A stretch of DNA of 64,000 nt from Lysinibacillus boronitolerans JCM 21713 = 10a = NBRC 103108 (GCF_000772935.1 NZ_JPVR01000076.1:62001-126000), one strand, 5' to 3'; shown: positions 15,403-25,434, counted from the first letter of the stretch. The notes: generated from the letters alone by a model not told the origin. Made by a program: numbers and translations.

Positions 15403-16938
15403 TTAATTTTTCGGAATCATGACAATCATTTTAGTTCCTATGCCGACTTCACTTTCTACTTGAATTCGGCCGTGATGAGCCTCTACTAAATGCTTAACAA
15501 TTGCTAACCCTAAGCCTGTTCCACCAGAATTACGACTTCTCGCTCGATCCACCCGATAAAATCTTTCAAAAACGCGTGCAATTTCATGTTTTTCAATCCC
15601 AATCCCTTGATCCTCTATTTCGATAATACCATGTGTTTCATTTTCCTTTAATCGAATAGAAACAGTCGTGTTTTCAGGAGAATATGTAATCGCATTGGTA
15701 ATTAAATTCGTCACGATTTGAATAATACGATTGGCATCCCCCATAACCTGGACATCTCGTTCGATATCCACCTGGAAGCTCATATTTTTTTCATCCAATC
15801 GCGGTGCTGTCAATTCCGCTCCACGAATTAAAACATCCTGCAAGCCCATCGGCATAATATTGACAGTAAAGCCATGCTGCTCAATCTTTGATAGTTCTAG
15901 TAAATCTTGAATTAGCATTTGGAGTCGATTACTTTCTTTATAAATAATCTCTAAGAAAGAGATCAGCATTTTCTCGTCTTTATAGGCCCCATCCAATAAA
16001 GTTTCTGAAAAGCCTTTAATAGATGTAATCGGTGTGCGTAATTCATGTGATACATTCGCAACAAAGTCTTTCCGAATTTGTTCTAATCGAACTAGTTCCG
16101 TTATATCATGCATAACGATGACAACGCCTAGCCATCGTCCATGATCCCCGATAACAGGTGCTCCATAGACTTCTTTATTATATAGCTCCTGCTGTACTTC
16201 CATTTTAATTTGTTGTCGATACGGCATTTCTGTCAGAAAGACATGATCGATAAATTGCTCTAATGATTTCGGTAAGCCTATTGTACGAAATACCTTCCCC
16301 TGTACATCATCAAGCTGCATTCCAAAGCGCTCCAGAAATACACGATTCACAATGGAAATATTCCCCTCTCGTCCAATCATCATGAGAGAGCTTCCCATAT
16401 TTTCAATTAAGGTTTTCAGTCTTTCTTCCTCTACTTCACGGATCGTTGTAATATCTTGCAAATTCCGTGCCAATATGTTTATGGAATGACTCAGCGGTAT
16501 CATGCGTTCATGTTCATTCTCTTGAGCACGCGCACGATAGTTCCCCTTTGCAAGCTCAAGGGCAGTTTCTGTCACATTATCAATGGGTGCAGTAAAGTTA
16601 CGTATCATATAACGACTTATAATCGCTATTAATATCAACGTGATTGTGAAGAGAATAGCCAGCACTCCATAAAGGCGTGCACGTACATAGTTCAATAAGG
16701 ATTCATCTCGTTCCATAGCTTGGGCTGCATACAAGGCTTCCTGATCTTCCTTCGTTAAATCCATTTTGCGTTCATCGATTACTTGGTCCATTGATGCCCG
16801 TATTTCAGTGGTTGCTTGCTCATTATATTGCTCGATATAAACAGGAAAAAGCTGACCTATAACAATCATTAGGACAGCTAATATCGTTCCAAGTAAAAGC
16901 ATGAATGTCAAAAATAAGCGGTTGCTCATTGATTTCAT
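15403..16938 (-). CDS. phoR: Phosphate-sensing histidine kinase PhoR
   Basis: Membrane histidine kinase of 511 residues, partner of PhoP. Two transmembrane helices (about 8-29 and 87-108) flank a short extracytoplasmic domain. Then follow a HAMP segment, a PAS domain (about 170-275), the HisKA box VSHELRTPITSIKG with the phosphorylated His near residue 295, and the ATPase boxes NLITNAITYSPE, DQGIGI and GGTGLGLAIVKHL. B. subtilis PhoR is longer (579), so the sensor region here is more compact. The ATG overlaps the phoP stop by four bases. The assignment as PhoR rather than ResE rests on location beside mdh. Confidence 0.88.
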   Translation of the reverse strand: MKSMSNRLFLTFMLLLGTILAVLMIVIGQLFPVYIEQYNEQATTEIRASMDQVIDERKMDLTKEDQEALYAAQAMERDESLLNYVRARLYGVLAILFTITLILIAIISRYMIRNFTAPIDNVTETALELAKGNYRARAQENEHERMIPLSHSINILARNLQDITTIREVEEERLKTLIENMGSSLMMIGREGNISIVNRVFLERFGMQLDDVQGKVFRTIGLPKSLEQFIDHVFLTEMPYRQQIKMEVQQELYNKEVYGAPVIGDHGRWLGVVIVMHDITELVRLEQIRKDFVANVSHELRTPITSIKGFSETLLDGAYKDEKMLISFLEIIYKESNRLQMLIQDLLELSKIEQHGFTVNIMPMGLQDVLIRGAELTAPRLDEKNMSFQVDIERDVQVMGDANRIIQIVTNLITNAITYSPENTTVSIRLKENETHGIIEIEDQGIGIEKHEIARVFERFYRVDRARSRNSGGTGLGLAIVKHLVEAHHGRIQVESEVGIGTKMIVMIPKN

Positions 16939-17651
16939 GTCGTTTTCGGCTCCTCAAATTTATAACCAAGGCCCCTAATTGTTTTAATAAACATCGGCTT
17001 ACGGCTATTTTCTTCAATTTTATCGCGAAGGTGGCTAATGTGTACATCCACAATTCGAGTATCGCCAGCAAAATCATATTTCCATACAGCACTTAATAGC
17101 TGATCACGTGTTAATACACGATTTTTATTTTCAAGTAAATAGATGAGTAACTCAAACTCCTTTGGGGTAAATTCCAGTGCCTCATCCTGTAAAAATACTT
17201 CAAATCGCTCTGGGTACACTCGCAGCTGTCCAAACTCATACATTTTTTCCTGCGCCTCATCCTTATCATCTGCCACAACGTTTTGCGTGAAACGTCTTAA
17301 TACAGCCTTGACACGCGCTAAAACTTCACGAGGACTAAAGGGCTTTGTCATGTAATCATCTGCTCCCAGCTCAAGACCCAAAACTTTATCAAATTCGTCA
17401 TCTTTAGCAGTTAGCATAATAATTGGCGTATTCATACGTTGCTGTCGTATTTGTTTACAGACCTCCATACCATCGAGCTTTGGAAGCATCAAATCTAAAA
17501 GAATTAAATTTGGCTGTAAGTCGATTGCTTTTTCAAGCCCTTCCTGACCATCAGCAGCCGTTTCCACTACATAGCCTGCCTGTTCTAAATTATATTTCAA
17601 TAATGTTGCAATCGAAAATTCATCTTCAATTACTAAAATCGTTTTTGTCAT
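16935..17651 (-). CDS. phoP: Response regulator PhoP
   Basis: OmpR-family regulator of 238 residues. Receiver domain (1-120) with the acidic pair at EDE (10-12), phosphorylated Asp in LILLDLMLPKLDG near residue 53 and conserved Lys in DDYMTKPFSP. The winged-helix DNA-binding domain is at 140-235 (LEFTPKEFELLIYLLEN, TRIVDVHISHLRDKIE). Controls phosphate-starvation genes. It lies 52 bases after the MaoC-like gene and may share its promoter. Confidence 0.93.
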   Translation of the reverse strand: MTKTILVIEDEFSIATLLKYNLEQAGYVVETAADGQEGLEKAIDLQPNLILLDLMLPKLDGMEVCKQIRQQRMNTPIIMLTAKDDEFDKVLGLELGADDYMTKPFSPREVLARVKAVLRRFTQNVVADDKDEAQEKMYEFGQLRVYPERFEVFLQDEALEFTPKEFELLIYLLENKNRVLTRDQLLSAVWKYDFAGDTRIVDVHISHLRDKIEENSRKPMFIKTIRGLGYKFEEPKTT

Positions 17652-17703
17652 GTCTAATGCCTCCGTTAGTGATTTGAAACCCCCATTTCAAATCTCAAGA
17701 CGT

Positions 17704-18144
17704 CTATAGCGCAAGTGGTGGAGTTACAAGCAATAAACCTTCAATTACAAGCTGTTTCTGCTCATTATATGAGTGGACAGATACAGTGATGGTATTGTCA
17801 TATTTATTGATTGCTGTAACCTCTAATAGCGTATCGAACAATTCATAATGATAGAGAGGTCCTAAATATTTTAAATGTTGCTCAATAATTCGTGCACCTG
17901 GTCCTGGAATATACTTTGACACAGCTGATGTAATAATACCATTTAACATAATCGTCGGCACAATTGGCTTTTGAAAAGGTGTCATAGCCGCATAATCATG
18001 TTGAATATAAAGCGGATTACTATCGTTTGTAAGCCCTAAATAAAGCAATAAATCCCTATCTTCAATTTTTTCAGTGATATGGATTTTCTCGCCAACTGTA
18101 ATTTCATCGATTGTGAGACCAAGTTTACTATTTTTTTGAAGCAA
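17704..18144 (-). CDS. MaoC-like hot-dog domain protein
   Basis: A 146-residue protein resembling MaoC/enoyl-CoA hydratase-type hot-dog folds. The motif LYLGLTNDSNPLYIQHDYA resembles the catalytic (S/T)xDxNPxH region with Asp, Asn and His in place, and IVPTIMLNGIITS follows. The substrate is unknown; an acyl-thioester hydratase or a structural relative is plausible. Starts at TTG 18144; the nearest purine-rich site (AAAAGGGG) is rather far away. The promoter lies just upstream, and the gene probably leads the phoP-phoR transcript, which would tie an acyl-CoA-related activity to a phosphate regulator. Confidence 0.75.
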   Translation of the reverse strand: MLQKNSKLGLTIDEITVGEKIHITEKIEDRDLLLYLGLTNDSNPLYIQHDYAAMTPFQKPIVPTIMLNGIITSAVSKYIPGPGARIIEQHLKYLGPLYHYELFDTLLEVTAINKYDNTITVSVHSYNEQKQLVIEGLLLVTPPLAL

Positions 18145-18179
18145 AGATACGCCAACCCCTTTTCTATCATACTACATTC

Positions 18180-18208
18180 ATAGTATCAATTTTATGCTAA
18201 AAGTACAA
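18180..18208 (-). promoter_or_regulatory. Promoter of the maoC-like gene and phoPR
   Basis: TTGTAC (18208-18203) and TACTAT (18185-18180) on the minus strand are separated by 17 bases. They lie 36 bases ahead of the TTG start. No PhoP box was recognised. Confidence 0.6.
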
Positions 18209-18257
18209 TGAAAAGCAGAAGATCCTTACCTTTCTAGACACATAAAACATAAAAAAA

Positions 18258-18280
18258 CGAGCAGGGACATTCCCTACTCG
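18258..18280 (-). terminator. Terminator of mdh
   Basis: Arms CGAGCAGGG and CCCTACTCG (one mismatch, 5-base loop) followed by TTTTTTT on the minus strand, 22 bases after the mdh stop. Confidence 0.88.
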
Positions 18281-18302
18281 CTTTAAGTTTCAGACTGATA
18301 TT

Positions 18303-19241
18303 TTACACTAAAATTTTCATCACATTACGAACTGCTTCTGCCGATTGATCTAAAGCTGCTTTTTCTTTGTCCGTTAATTCTAGCTCAAAGATTTTTTCAA
18401 TACCGTTTTCGCCAAGTAAAGTAGGAACACCTAAGTATAAGTCATGATAGCCATACTCACCTTCTAAATAAGCGATAGATGGTAAAATACGTTTTTGGTC
18501 TTTTACAATAGCTTCAGCCATCTCTATTAATGCCGCAGCAGGCGCATAATAGGCAGAGCCGTTTCCAAGTAAGTTAACAATTTCTGCTCCGCCATTACGT
18601 GTTCGGTCAACAATTTCCTCTAAACGTTCAGCAGAAATAAGTGTTTCTAGCGGAATGCCACCAGCAAATGAATAACGTGTTAATGGCACCATAGTATCAC
18701 CGTGACCACCTAATACAAAACCAGTAATATCTTTCACTGAAATCTTAAGTTCTTCTGCCACAAATGCGCAGAAACGAGCCGTATCAAGAACACCCGATTG
18801 ACCAATAACACGATTTTTAGGGAAGCCAGTTTCTTTGTATACTGTGTAAGTCATGGCATCAACTGGGTTTGTCAGTACAAGGATTGTCGCATTTGGTGAA
18901 TGCGTAGCAATCTCTTTTGAAACAGTTTTCATCACACCCTGATTGATTTGAACAAGGTCATCACGGCTCATGCCTGGTTTACGTGCAACACCAGCGGTAA
19001 TAATAACTACGTCAGAATTCGCCGTATCTGCATAATTGGAAGTACCTTGTACATAAGAGTCAAATCCTTGTATTGGTGCTGCTTCCCACATATCTAGTGC
19101 CTTTCCCTTTGTTGGGTTTTCTGCTTGTGGAATATCCACTAATACAACGTCACCAAGTTCTTTCTGAGCTGCTAAAAATGCTGCAGTAGCGCCTGTAAAA
19201 CCGCCACCGATTACTGAGATTTTTTTACGTTTCAGAGACAT
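18303..19241 (-). CDS. mdh: Malate dehydrogenase
   Basis: NAD-dependent oxidation of malate to oxaloacetate in the TCA cycle. LDH-like family: dinucleotide motif [13 protein letters not shown] at residues 9-21, substrate arginines in [16 protein letters not shown], and the catalytic His in [10 protein letters not shown]. The ATG at 19241 gives [13 protein letters not shown] and 312 residues, the B. subtilis size, with AAAGGAGCG before it. The longer in-frame reading adds 21 residues with no support. Last gene of citZ-icd-mdh. Confidence 0.97.
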   Translation of the reverse strand: MSLKRKKISVIGGGFTGATAAFLAAQKELGDVVLVDIPQAENPTKGKALDMWEAAPIQGFDSYVQGTSNYADTANSDVVIITAGVARKPGMSRDDLVQINQGVMKTVSKEIATHSPNATILVLTNPVDAMTYTVYKETGFPKNRVIGQSGVLDTARFCAFVAEELKISVKDITGFVLGGHGDTMVPLTRYSFAGGIPLETLISAERLEEIVDRTRNGGAEIVNLLGNGSAYYAPAAALIEMAEAIVKDQKRILPSIAYLEGEYGYHDLYLGVPTLLGENGIEKIFELELTDKEKAALDQSAEAVRNVMKILV

Positions 19242-19281
19242 TTGAATACGCTCCTTTAAAATTAGGTTATATATTTTAAAA

Positions 19282-19310
19282 GAGGGAGGAGACATCCATC
19301 TCACTCCCTC
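19282..19310 (-). terminator. Hairpin between icd and mdh
   Basis: Stem GAGGGAG/CTCCCTC continued by GAGA/TCTC with one bulged base, followed by TTTTAAAAT on the minus strand. It lies about 110 bases after the icd stop and 40 before the mdh start. It may be a partial terminator or an mRNA processing/stabilising element in the citZ-icd-mdh transcript. Confidence 0.65.
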
Positions 19311-19419
19311 GATTAAACAAGTTTATCGTAAATATTAAATTAAAATTTACTTTCACCCTAATTATATCGGCAGAAAAAAGCATCCGCTTTAGCGATAAAT
19401 TCTATTGTAGAATAGAAAA

Positions 19420-20682
19420 TTATAGGTTTTTGATTAACTCATTAGCGAATTCTGAACATTTCACTTCTGTAGCGCCGTCCATTAAACGTGCGAAGTCATA
19501 AGTAACAACTTTAGAAGAAATTGTTTTCTCAACAGATTGAGTGATCATGTCAGCAGCTTCTTGCCATCCTAAGTGCTCAAGCATTAATACACCTGAAAGT
19601 AATACTGAAGATGGGTTTACTTTATCTAAACCAGCATATTTTGGTGCTGTACCATGAGTAGCTTCAAAGATCGCATGGCCAGTTACATAGTTAATGTTCG
19701 CGCCTGGAGCGATACCAATACCACCAACTTGTGCAGCTAGAGCATCAGAAATATAGTCACCATTTAAGTTCATTGTAGCTACTACATCGAACTCAGTTGG
19801 ACGAGTTAAGATTTGTTGTAAGAAGATATCAGCGATAGAATCTTTAACTAAGATTTTACCAGCTGCAAGTGCGTCAGCTTGTGCTTTGTTTGCTGCTTCT
19901 TCACCTTGCTCTTCTTTGATTGCATCGTATTGGTTCCAAGTGAATGTTTGATCAGCAAATTCTTTTTCTGCTAATTCATAACCCCATTTTTTGAATCCAC
20001 CTTCAGTGAATTTCATGATGTTACCTTTGTGAACTAAAGTAACAGATGGGCGTTTATGTTTAATTGCATATTCAATAGCAGAACGTACTAAACGCTCAGT
20101 ACCTTCTTTAGATACAGGTTTTACACCGATACCAGATGTTTCTGGGAAACGGATTTTGTTTACACCAAATTCAGTTTGTAGGAAGTTGATGATTTTTTGA
20201 GCTTGTTCAGAGCCAGATTCGAATTCGATACCAGCATAGATGTCTTCTGTGTTTTCGCGGAAGATAACCATGTCAACGTCTTCTGGGCGTTTAACTGGAG
20301 AAGGCACTCCATCAAAGTGACGTACTGGACGTAAGCATACATATAAGTCAAGTTGTTGACGTAATGCTACGTTTAGAGAGCGGATACCACCACCGATTGG
20401 AGTAGTAAGAGGACCTTTGATTGCAATTAAGTATTCGTTAATTTTGTCTAAAGTTTCTTGTGGTAACCATTCACCAGTTTGGTTAAATGCTTTTTCACCA
20501 GCTAAAACTTCTAACCATTCAATTTTCTTTTCACCGTTGTAAGCTTTTTCTACAGCTGCGTCGATTACGCGTGATGCTGCAGCCCAGATATCTGGACCAA
20601 TTCCATCACCTTCGATGAAAGGAATTACTGGATTGTTTGGTACATTAAGTACGCCATTTTCAACTACAATTTTGTTTGACAT
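19420..20682 (-). CDS. icd: Isocitrate dehydrogenase (NADP)
   Basis: Oxidative decarboxylation of isocitrate to 2-oxoglutarate. Key features are the substrate-binding [24 protein letters not shown] and [11 protein letters not shown] segments, the [13 protein letters not shown] metal-binding segment near residue 310 and [14 protein letters not shown]. The ATG at 20682 ([10 protein letters not shown], 420 residues) has a TTAGGAGG site; nine more residues are open upstream without one. Middle gene of the TCA cluster, downstream of citZ and a perfect intergenic hairpin. Confidence 0.97.
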   Translation of the reverse strand: MSNKIVVENGVLNVPNNPVIPFIEGDGIGPDIWAAASRVIDAAVEKAYNGEKKIEWLEVLAGEKAFNQTGEWLPQETLDKINEYLIAIKGPLTTPIGGGIRSLNVALRQQLDLYVCLRPVRHFDGVPSPVKRPEDVDMVIFRENTEDIYAGIEFESGSEQAQKIINFLQTEFGVNKIRFPETSGIGVKPVSKEGTERLVRSAIEYAIKHKRPSVTLVHKGNIMKFTEGGFKKWGYELAEKEFADQTFTWNQYDAIKEEQGEEAANKAQADALAAGKILVKDSIADIFLQQILTRPTEFDVVATMNLNGDYISDALAAQVGGIGIAPGANINYVTGHAIFEATHGTAPKYAGLDKVNPSSVLLSGVLMLEHLGWQEAADMITQSVEKTISSKVVTYDFARLMDGATEVKCSEFANELIKNL

Positions 20683-20710
20683 TCTGTTGCCTCCTAAATT
20701 CATAATCATA

Positions 20711-20736
20711 GGACTGTGTTAGTGATAACACAGTCC
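20711..20736 (-). repeat. Perfect hairpin between citZ and icd
   Basis: Arms GGACTGTGTTA and TAACACAGTCC (11 bp, no mismatch) around a 4-base loop. No T run follows on the minus strand, so it is unlikely to be a strong terminator. It is more likely an RNA processing or stability element that sets different citZ and icd levels. Confidence 0.65.
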
Positions 20737-20761
20737 CAAACATTCTAGCATATTTTCCAAA

Positions 20762-21877
20762 TTAGCGCTCGCTGATTGGAACATATTTTTGCATGCCTGG
20801 TCCAACATACTCAGCACGTGGACGGATTAGGCGGTTATTAGCATATTGCTCAAGGATATGTGCCACCCAACCTGAAGTACGTGATACTGCGAAAATTGGT
20901 GTGAACAGGTCATGATCAATACCTAAAGAATCATACACTGACGCAGAGAAGAAATCTACGTTTGCAGGCAATTTCTTTTGTTCTACGATCATGTCATGGA
21001 TTTTAACTGACATTTCGTAAAGCTCTGGTTTACCAGTTAGTTCAGTTAATTTTTTAGACATAACGCGTAAATGCGGAGCACGAGGGTCGCCTTTACGATA
21101 TACACGGTGACCGAAGCCCATGATTTTTTCTTTGTTGTCTAATTTATTTTGAATATAAGATTCAACATTTTCAAGTGAGCCAATTTCAGTTAACATTTTC
21201 ATAACTTGCTCATTTGCTCCACCGTGAAGTGGTCCTTTTAATGCACCGATCGCTGCAGTTACACCTGAATAAACGTCAGATAATGTAGCTACACATACAC
21301 GTGCTGTAAATGTAGATGCATTTAATTCATGGTCAGCGTGTAGCACTAATGCTTTGTCAAATGCTTCAATTTCAATAGCTTCTGGCTCTTCACCTTTTAG
21401 CATGTATAAGAAGTTTGCCGCATATCCTAATTCTGGTTTTGGCGCAACTGGCTCTAAACCTTTACGAACACGTGCAAATGCAGTTACTACTGTTGCAATT
21501 TTAGCTTGTAGACGAATTGCTTTACGGTAGTTTGCTTCTGGATCCATAACATCCGCTTCTTCATCGAATACACCAAGTAAAGATACTGCAGTACGCAATG
21601 CAGCCATTGGATGTACAGTTGAAAGTGGGTATGTTTTAAATTGGTCGACAATCGCTTGCGGAATTGACATGTTGTCTGCCAATTGTTGTTTTAGTTCAGC
21701 TAGCTCGTCCGCTTTTGGTAAACGAGTATGCCATAACAAGTAAATTACCTCTTCGAATGACGCATTTTCTGCTAAATCATCAATGTTGTAACCAACATAT
21801 GTAAGTGTGTCATCGATAATTGAACTGATTTTAGATTCCGCTGCTACGATACCTTCTAAACCTTTAGTTGCTGACAT
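20762..21877 (-). CDS. citZ: Citrate synthase
   Basis: Condenses acetyl-CoA and oxaloacetate, the entry step of the TCA cycle. Catalytic signatures are LHADHELNASTFTAR, KGPLHGGANE and the oxaloacetate-binding GHRVYRKGDPR; catalytic Asp is in FFSASVYDSLGI. The length of 371 is typical of type II short citrate synthases in bacilli. The ATG start follows GAGGGAGCG. It leads the citZ-icd-mdh operon from a promoter at 21983-22011. Confidence 0.97.
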   Translation of the reverse strand: MSATKGLEGIVAAESKISSIIDDTLTYVGYNIDDLAENASFEEVIYLLWHTRLPKADELAELKQQLADNMSIPQAIVDQFKTYPLSTVHPMAALRTAVSLLGVFDEEADVMDPEANYRKAIRLQAKIATVVTAFARVRKGLEPVAPKPELGYAANFLYMLKGEEPEAIEIEAFDKALVLHADHELNASTFTARVCVATLSDVYSGVTAAIGALKGPLHGGANEQVMKMLTEIGSLENVESYIQNKLDNKEKIMGFGHRVYRKGDPRAPHLRVMSKKLTELTGKPELYEMSVKIHDMIVEQKKLPANVDFFSASVYDSLGIDHDLFTPIFAVSRTSGWVAHILEQYANNRLIRPRAEYVGPGMQKYVPISER

Positions 21878-21961
21878 AAATTATCGCTCCCTCATACTTA
21901 TTTTTTTGTTGCAAATGCGTTTTTTATGTTGCATTTACGAATTTTGCTCATATGAACCATT

Positions 21962-21978
21962 AAGTAAATCGCTTACAT
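21962..21978. promoter_or_regulatory. Candidate cre (CcpA) site in the citZ leader
   Basis: The minus strand reads ATGTAAGCGATTTACTT, an imperfect dyad around the CG core similar to the cre consensus (WTGNAANCGNWNNCW) but with two mismatches at the 3' end. It begins 5 bases after the citZ -10 box, a position where CcpA would block transcription. B. subtilis citZ is subject to catabolite repression. Confidence 0.4.
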
Positions 21979-21982
21979 TGCT

Positions 21983-22011
21983 ATTATAATCATTTTTGAC
22001 AGCTTTGTGAA
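21983..22011 (-). promoter_or_regulatory. citZ: citZ promoter
   Basis: TTCACA (22011-22006) and TATAAT (21988-21983) on the minus strand with a 17-base spacer, giving a leader of about 100 bases before the citZ ATG. The leader contains a small stem (AAATGC/GCATTT). Confidence 0.72.
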
Positions 22012-22057
22012 TGAAAATCCTCCAAATAAAGAAAAAGACGTCCGAACGACTATATAA

Positions 22058-22085
22058 TTGTCCTAAAGAGATTTTTTTGTATATT
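22058..22085 (+). promoter_or_regulatory. Promoter of the AI-2E family gene
   Basis: TTGTCC (22058-22063) and TATATT (22080-22085) with a 16-base spacer. The predicted start lies about 35 bases before the chosen ATG at 22128, and the promoter is divergent from citZ. Confidence 0.5.
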
Positions 22086-22127
22086 TTGACATTAATTTAT
22101 CAATTGGTTTGGGGTGAATTTGTAAAA

Positions 22128-23093
22128 ATGAGGAATTTAAAGTATTTTTCATACGAAAGAACTACAAGTATTTTGCTGTTTATTTTTTATTTAGTCATAC
22201 TTTGGTTTGTTTTACCTGTGTCACTCGCGATTTTTTTATCATTTTCTACGTATCCTATCATAAATTTTTTACATAAATATTGTAGGATAGCGTATTGGAT
22301 TGCAGCCATTATTGTGGAAGTATTAATATTAACATGTATTTTTCTGCTAGTTGTCATATCTATTAACAGTATTATCGTTATTTTCCCAGAAATTAGAGAT
22401 ACATTACAAAATTTCCCGCTTTTCAGTGAATATGAATCCATGTTTGTACAAGTTTTAAAAGAAAAATCACTGTCCATTTTCGATTCCATCTTCGTATATA
22501 CAGCAGATCTTTTCCAATTATTAATGAAGCATGTCATTGAGGTTTTCATCTTTTTGGTCGCTTATTACTTTGCGCTTCTAGAAACACGTAAATCACGCTA
22601 TTGGTTCTTTCAGTATGTGCCTAAAAAATATCGTCAAGAGTGGCAATCCCATTTTGCAAAAATCATGCAACTTTTTCATTATTTCTTGTTTGTGGAGTTT
22701 CAATTATTTACGATTACCCTACTCATTCTTTGTGCAGGGTTTATGATCCTACAATTTGAACAAGCCATCATTAAAGCATTTATTGTAGCATTTGCAGATG
22801 TACTACCGTTTTTCGGGATCGGCGTTTTTCTTGTGCCAATGAGCATTTATTTTTATTTCAATGGCAATACCTTTTTATGTGTAGCCATTTTACTACTATA
22901 TTTATTTGTACAATTAACAAGGCAGCTAGCCGATTCGATGCTTTGGTCCAATACGCTTCAGCTACGCACGTTCCATACATTCTTTATCAGCGCTGCCTCT
23001 ATTCTATTATTTGGTTTTTATGGTATATTACTGAGCCCTATCTTTTTATTTCTAGCTGTAAAACTGAAGGAAAACTCTATCTTTGAACGATGA
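22128..23093 (+). CDS. AI-2E family permease-like membrane protein
   Basis: A 321-residue polytopic membrane protein of the AI-2E/UPF0118 family, which includes B. subtilis YtvI encoded at the same locus. About eight hydrophobic segments are visible, starting with TTSILLFIFYLVILWFVLPV, and FVAFADVLPFFGIGVFLVPM is the family's most conserved stretch. The ATG at 22128 is chosen because TTGGGGTGA precedes it; the frame is open to 22011, but that reading would overlap the citZ promoter. The last 17 bases overlap the 3' end of fxsA on the other strand. Substrate unknown. Confidence 0.82.
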   Translation: MRNLKYFSYERTTSILLFIFYLVILWFVLPVSLAIFLSFSTYPIINFLHKYCRIAYWIAAIIVEVLILTCIFLLVVISINSIIVIFPEIRDTLQNFPLFSEYESMFVQVLKEKSLSIFDSIFVYTADLFQLLMKHVIEVFIFLVAYYFALLETRKSRYWFFQYVPKKYRQEWQSHFAKIMQLFHYFLFVEFQLFTITLLILCAGFMILQFEQAIIKAFIVAFADVLPFFGIGVFLVPMSIYFYFNGNTFLCVAILLLYLFVQLTRQLADSMLWSNTLQLRTFHTFFISAASILLFGFYGILLSPIFLFLAVKLKENSIFER

Positions 23094-23466
23094 TGAATTG
23101 GCCCTTTTTCATTTTTTTACGCATCCAGTAATAGACAATGGGTTGGAACATTTTTCGAGAAAATGGCATGAGTAGGAGTAAACCTAGGGCATCTGTTAAA
23201 AATCCAGGTAACGCTAAAAGCAAACCACCACCAAAAGTTAAGAAAGTATCCACTAATGCAGCTCCTGGTGCTTCTCCGCGTGCTAATGTATTTTTCACAT
23301 TTTGAACAGAGTTCATACCTTTATTTTTCATGACATAAATCCCAATAACACTCGTAGCAATAATGAGCAATAATGTACTTAAAACACCAATATTTTGTCC
23401 AATGACTATTAATAACGCCAATTCGGCTAATGCGTAGACAATGAAACCAAGAAAAATTTTTCGCAT
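23077..23466 (-). CDS. fxsA: FxsA family membrane protein
   Basis: A 129-residue inner membrane protein of the FxsA family, named for suppression of phage T7 exclusion in E. coli; the normal function is unclear. Hydrophobic segments at about 4-45, the signature GGGLLLALPGFLTDALGLLLLM split over residues 75-97, and a basic tail (YYWMRKKMKKGQF). The ATG at 23466 follows AAAGGAG. The longer frame adds 27 residues without support. The stop codon lies inside the convergent AI-2E gene. Confidence 0.92.
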   Translation of the reverse strand: MRKIFLGFIVYALAELALLIVIGQNIGVLSTLLLIIATSVIGIYVMKNKGMNSVQNVKNTLARGEAPGAALVDTFLTFGGGLLLALPGFLTDALGLLLLMPFSRKMFQPIVYYWMRKKMKKGQFIIVQR

Positions 23467-23628
23467 ATTTTTCTCCTTTCTACTTGAAAAGCTATACCTT
23501 TTATACGTTATTATAGCCCGATTAGTTTCATAAAAAAATGAATACACCTATTCTAAGAGAAAGCAAGCAACTTCTGTTAAAGGTAGAAATTAGTAGTTTC
23601 CAGAAATAGTGTGTACAACCCTTATGAA

Positions 23629-23664
23629 AAAGCTCTAGTACAACAAACCGCACTAGAGCTTTTT
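23629..23664 (-). terminator. Terminator of pfkA-pyk
   Basis: Stem AAGCTCTAGT/ACTAGAGCTT with a loop of about 12 bases and T-rich flanks on both strands; it lies just beyond the pyk stop codon at 23674. Confidence 0.87.
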
Positions 23665-23673
23665 TGTTAATAA

Positions 23674-25434
23674 TTAAAGAACACTTGCATGCCCCTTGTA
23701 AATAACACCTGTTTCAGCGTCCATTGTAATTTCTTGACCATGACGAATTAATGTAGTTGCTTCTTTTACACCAACGATAACTGGTATACCTAGGCTTAAC
23801 CCTACAACTGCTGCATGGCTAGTAAGCCCACCTTCTTCAGTAATTAGACCAACACAATTTTCTAAAGCAGGCATCATATCACGATCTGAACCGACTGTTA
23901 CAAGGATGCATCCGTCTGTATCGTAGGCAAGTGCCTCAGCTGCATTTTTAGCAACCACTGTTTTACCAACAACTGATGCTTTTCCGATCCCTTGTCCACG
24001 TGCAAGTAAATCACCAATAATGTGTACTTTCATTAAGTTTGTTGTACCCGCTTCACCTACAGGTACACCTGCTGTAATGACAACAGCGTCTCCGTGTGTA
24101 ACAAAGCCATGCTTCAAGCTTTCATCCACAGCTAGTTCTAAAATTTCATCTGTTGTTGTCACGCGTTGACACACAATTGGGTATACGCCCCATACAAGTG
24201 TTAATGTATGAGCTGTATTTGTAGAGCCTGTTACGGCTACAATTGGCACTCCTGGTCGATATTTTGCAATCATTCTCGCTGTATTACCACTTTCAGTTGG
24301 TGCTAATACGGCTTTCACTCCTAAATTGATAGAAGTATAAGCAACAGCTTGAGAAATTGCCTCCGTCATATTGGCTTCTTTCTCACGACTACGTGCAGAA
24401 ACAATCGATCTATAATCTAATGAATTTTCAGTGCGTTGTGCAATTTTATTCATGGTTTGTACTGATTCTACTGGATAAAGACCCGCTGCAGTTTCACCAG
24501 ATAACATAATCGCATCTGTCCCATCAATAATTGCGTTGGCTACATCACTTGCCTCTGCACGTGTTGGTCGTGGGTTACGCTGCATGGAATCTAGCATTTG
24601 TGTTGCCGTAATGACCGGTTTACCAACTTGATTACATTTTAGAATTAATTTCTTTTGTACAAGTGGTACTTCTTCTGCAGGAATTTCAACACCAAGATCT
24701 CCACGAGCAACCATTAAACCGTCAGATACCAGGATGATTTCATCGATATTATCGACACCCTCTTGGTTTTCAATTTTTGGGATGATATGAATATGACTAC
24801 CACCATTTTGTTCAAGCAATTCACGAATTTCAAGGACATCTTTTGCACGACGAACGAATGAAGCGGCAATAAAATCGACACCTTGTTCGATACCAAATAA
24901 AATATCTTGTGCGTCTTTTTCTGTGATACCTGGTAGTTGTACAGAAACACCTGGTACGTTAACACCCTTTTTATTTTTTAGAACGCCAGCATTCTCAACA
25001 ATGGTATGAATTAATCCTTTTTCCATATCCGTTGCTAATACACGTAGTTGAATTAAACCATCATCAAGTAAAATAATCGAATTTTGCTCAACGTCTTCAA
25101 TTAAGCGCTCATAAGTGACAGAGAAGCTCGTCTCAGTACCTTCTACCTCTGTCATTGAAATATCAATTACCTGACCTGCTGACAAATGAAGCTCGCCATT
25201 TTTCATGTTGTGTGTACGAATTTCCGGTCCCTTTGTATCAAGTAAAATTCCCACTGGTTTATTTAATTTTTGTGCCACTTCACGAATTAAATGAATACGC
25301 CCTGCATGTTCTTCATGAGATCCGTGTGAAAAATTCAAGCGGGCAACGTTCATACCTGCTTCGATTAATTTTTCTAAAGTTTCTGGTGACTCACTTGCAG
25401 GTCCAATTGTACATACGATTTTTGTTTTTCTCAT
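23674..25434 (-). CDS. pyk: Pyruvate kinase with C-terminal PEP-utiliser domain
   Basis: Converts phosphoenolpyruvate and ADP to pyruvate and ATP. The barrel carries [13 protein letters not shown], the catalytic segment [13 protein letters not shown] and [12 protein letters not shown]. The 586 residues exceed the roughly 470 of enteric enzymes because of an extra C-terminal domain ([16 protein letters not shown] to [11 protein letters not shown], the PEP-utilising swivelling motif), typical of Bacillus. It lies 26 bases after pfkA, forming the glycolytic pair. Confidence 0.97.
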   Translation of the reverse strand: MRKTKIVCTIGPASESPETLEKLIEAGMNVARLNFSHGSHEEHAGRIHLIREVAQKLNKPVGILLDTKGPEIRTHNMKNGELHLSAGQVIDISMTEVEGTETSFSVTYERLIEDVEQNSIILLDDGLIQLRVLATDMEKGLIHTIVENAGVLKNKKGVNVPGVSVQLPGITEKDAQDILFGIEQGVDFIAASFVRRAKDVLEIRELLEQNGGSHIHIIPKIENQEGVDNIDEIILVSDGLMVARGDLGVEIPAEEVPLVQKKLILKCNQVGKPVITATQMLDSMQRNPRPTRAEASDVANAIIDGTDAIMLSGETAAGLYPVESVQTMNKIAQRTENSLDYRSIVSARSREKEANMTEAISQAVAYTSINLGVKAVLAPTESGNTARMIAKYRPGVPIVAVTGSTNTAHTLTLVWGVYPIVCQRVTTTDEILELAVDESLKHGFVTHGDAVVITAGVPVGEAGTTNLMKVHIIGDLLARGQGIGKASVVGKTVVAKNAAEALAYDTDGCILVTVGSDRDMMPALENCVGLITEEGGLTSHAAVVGLSLGIPVIVGVKEATTLIRHGQEITMDAETGVIYKGHASVL

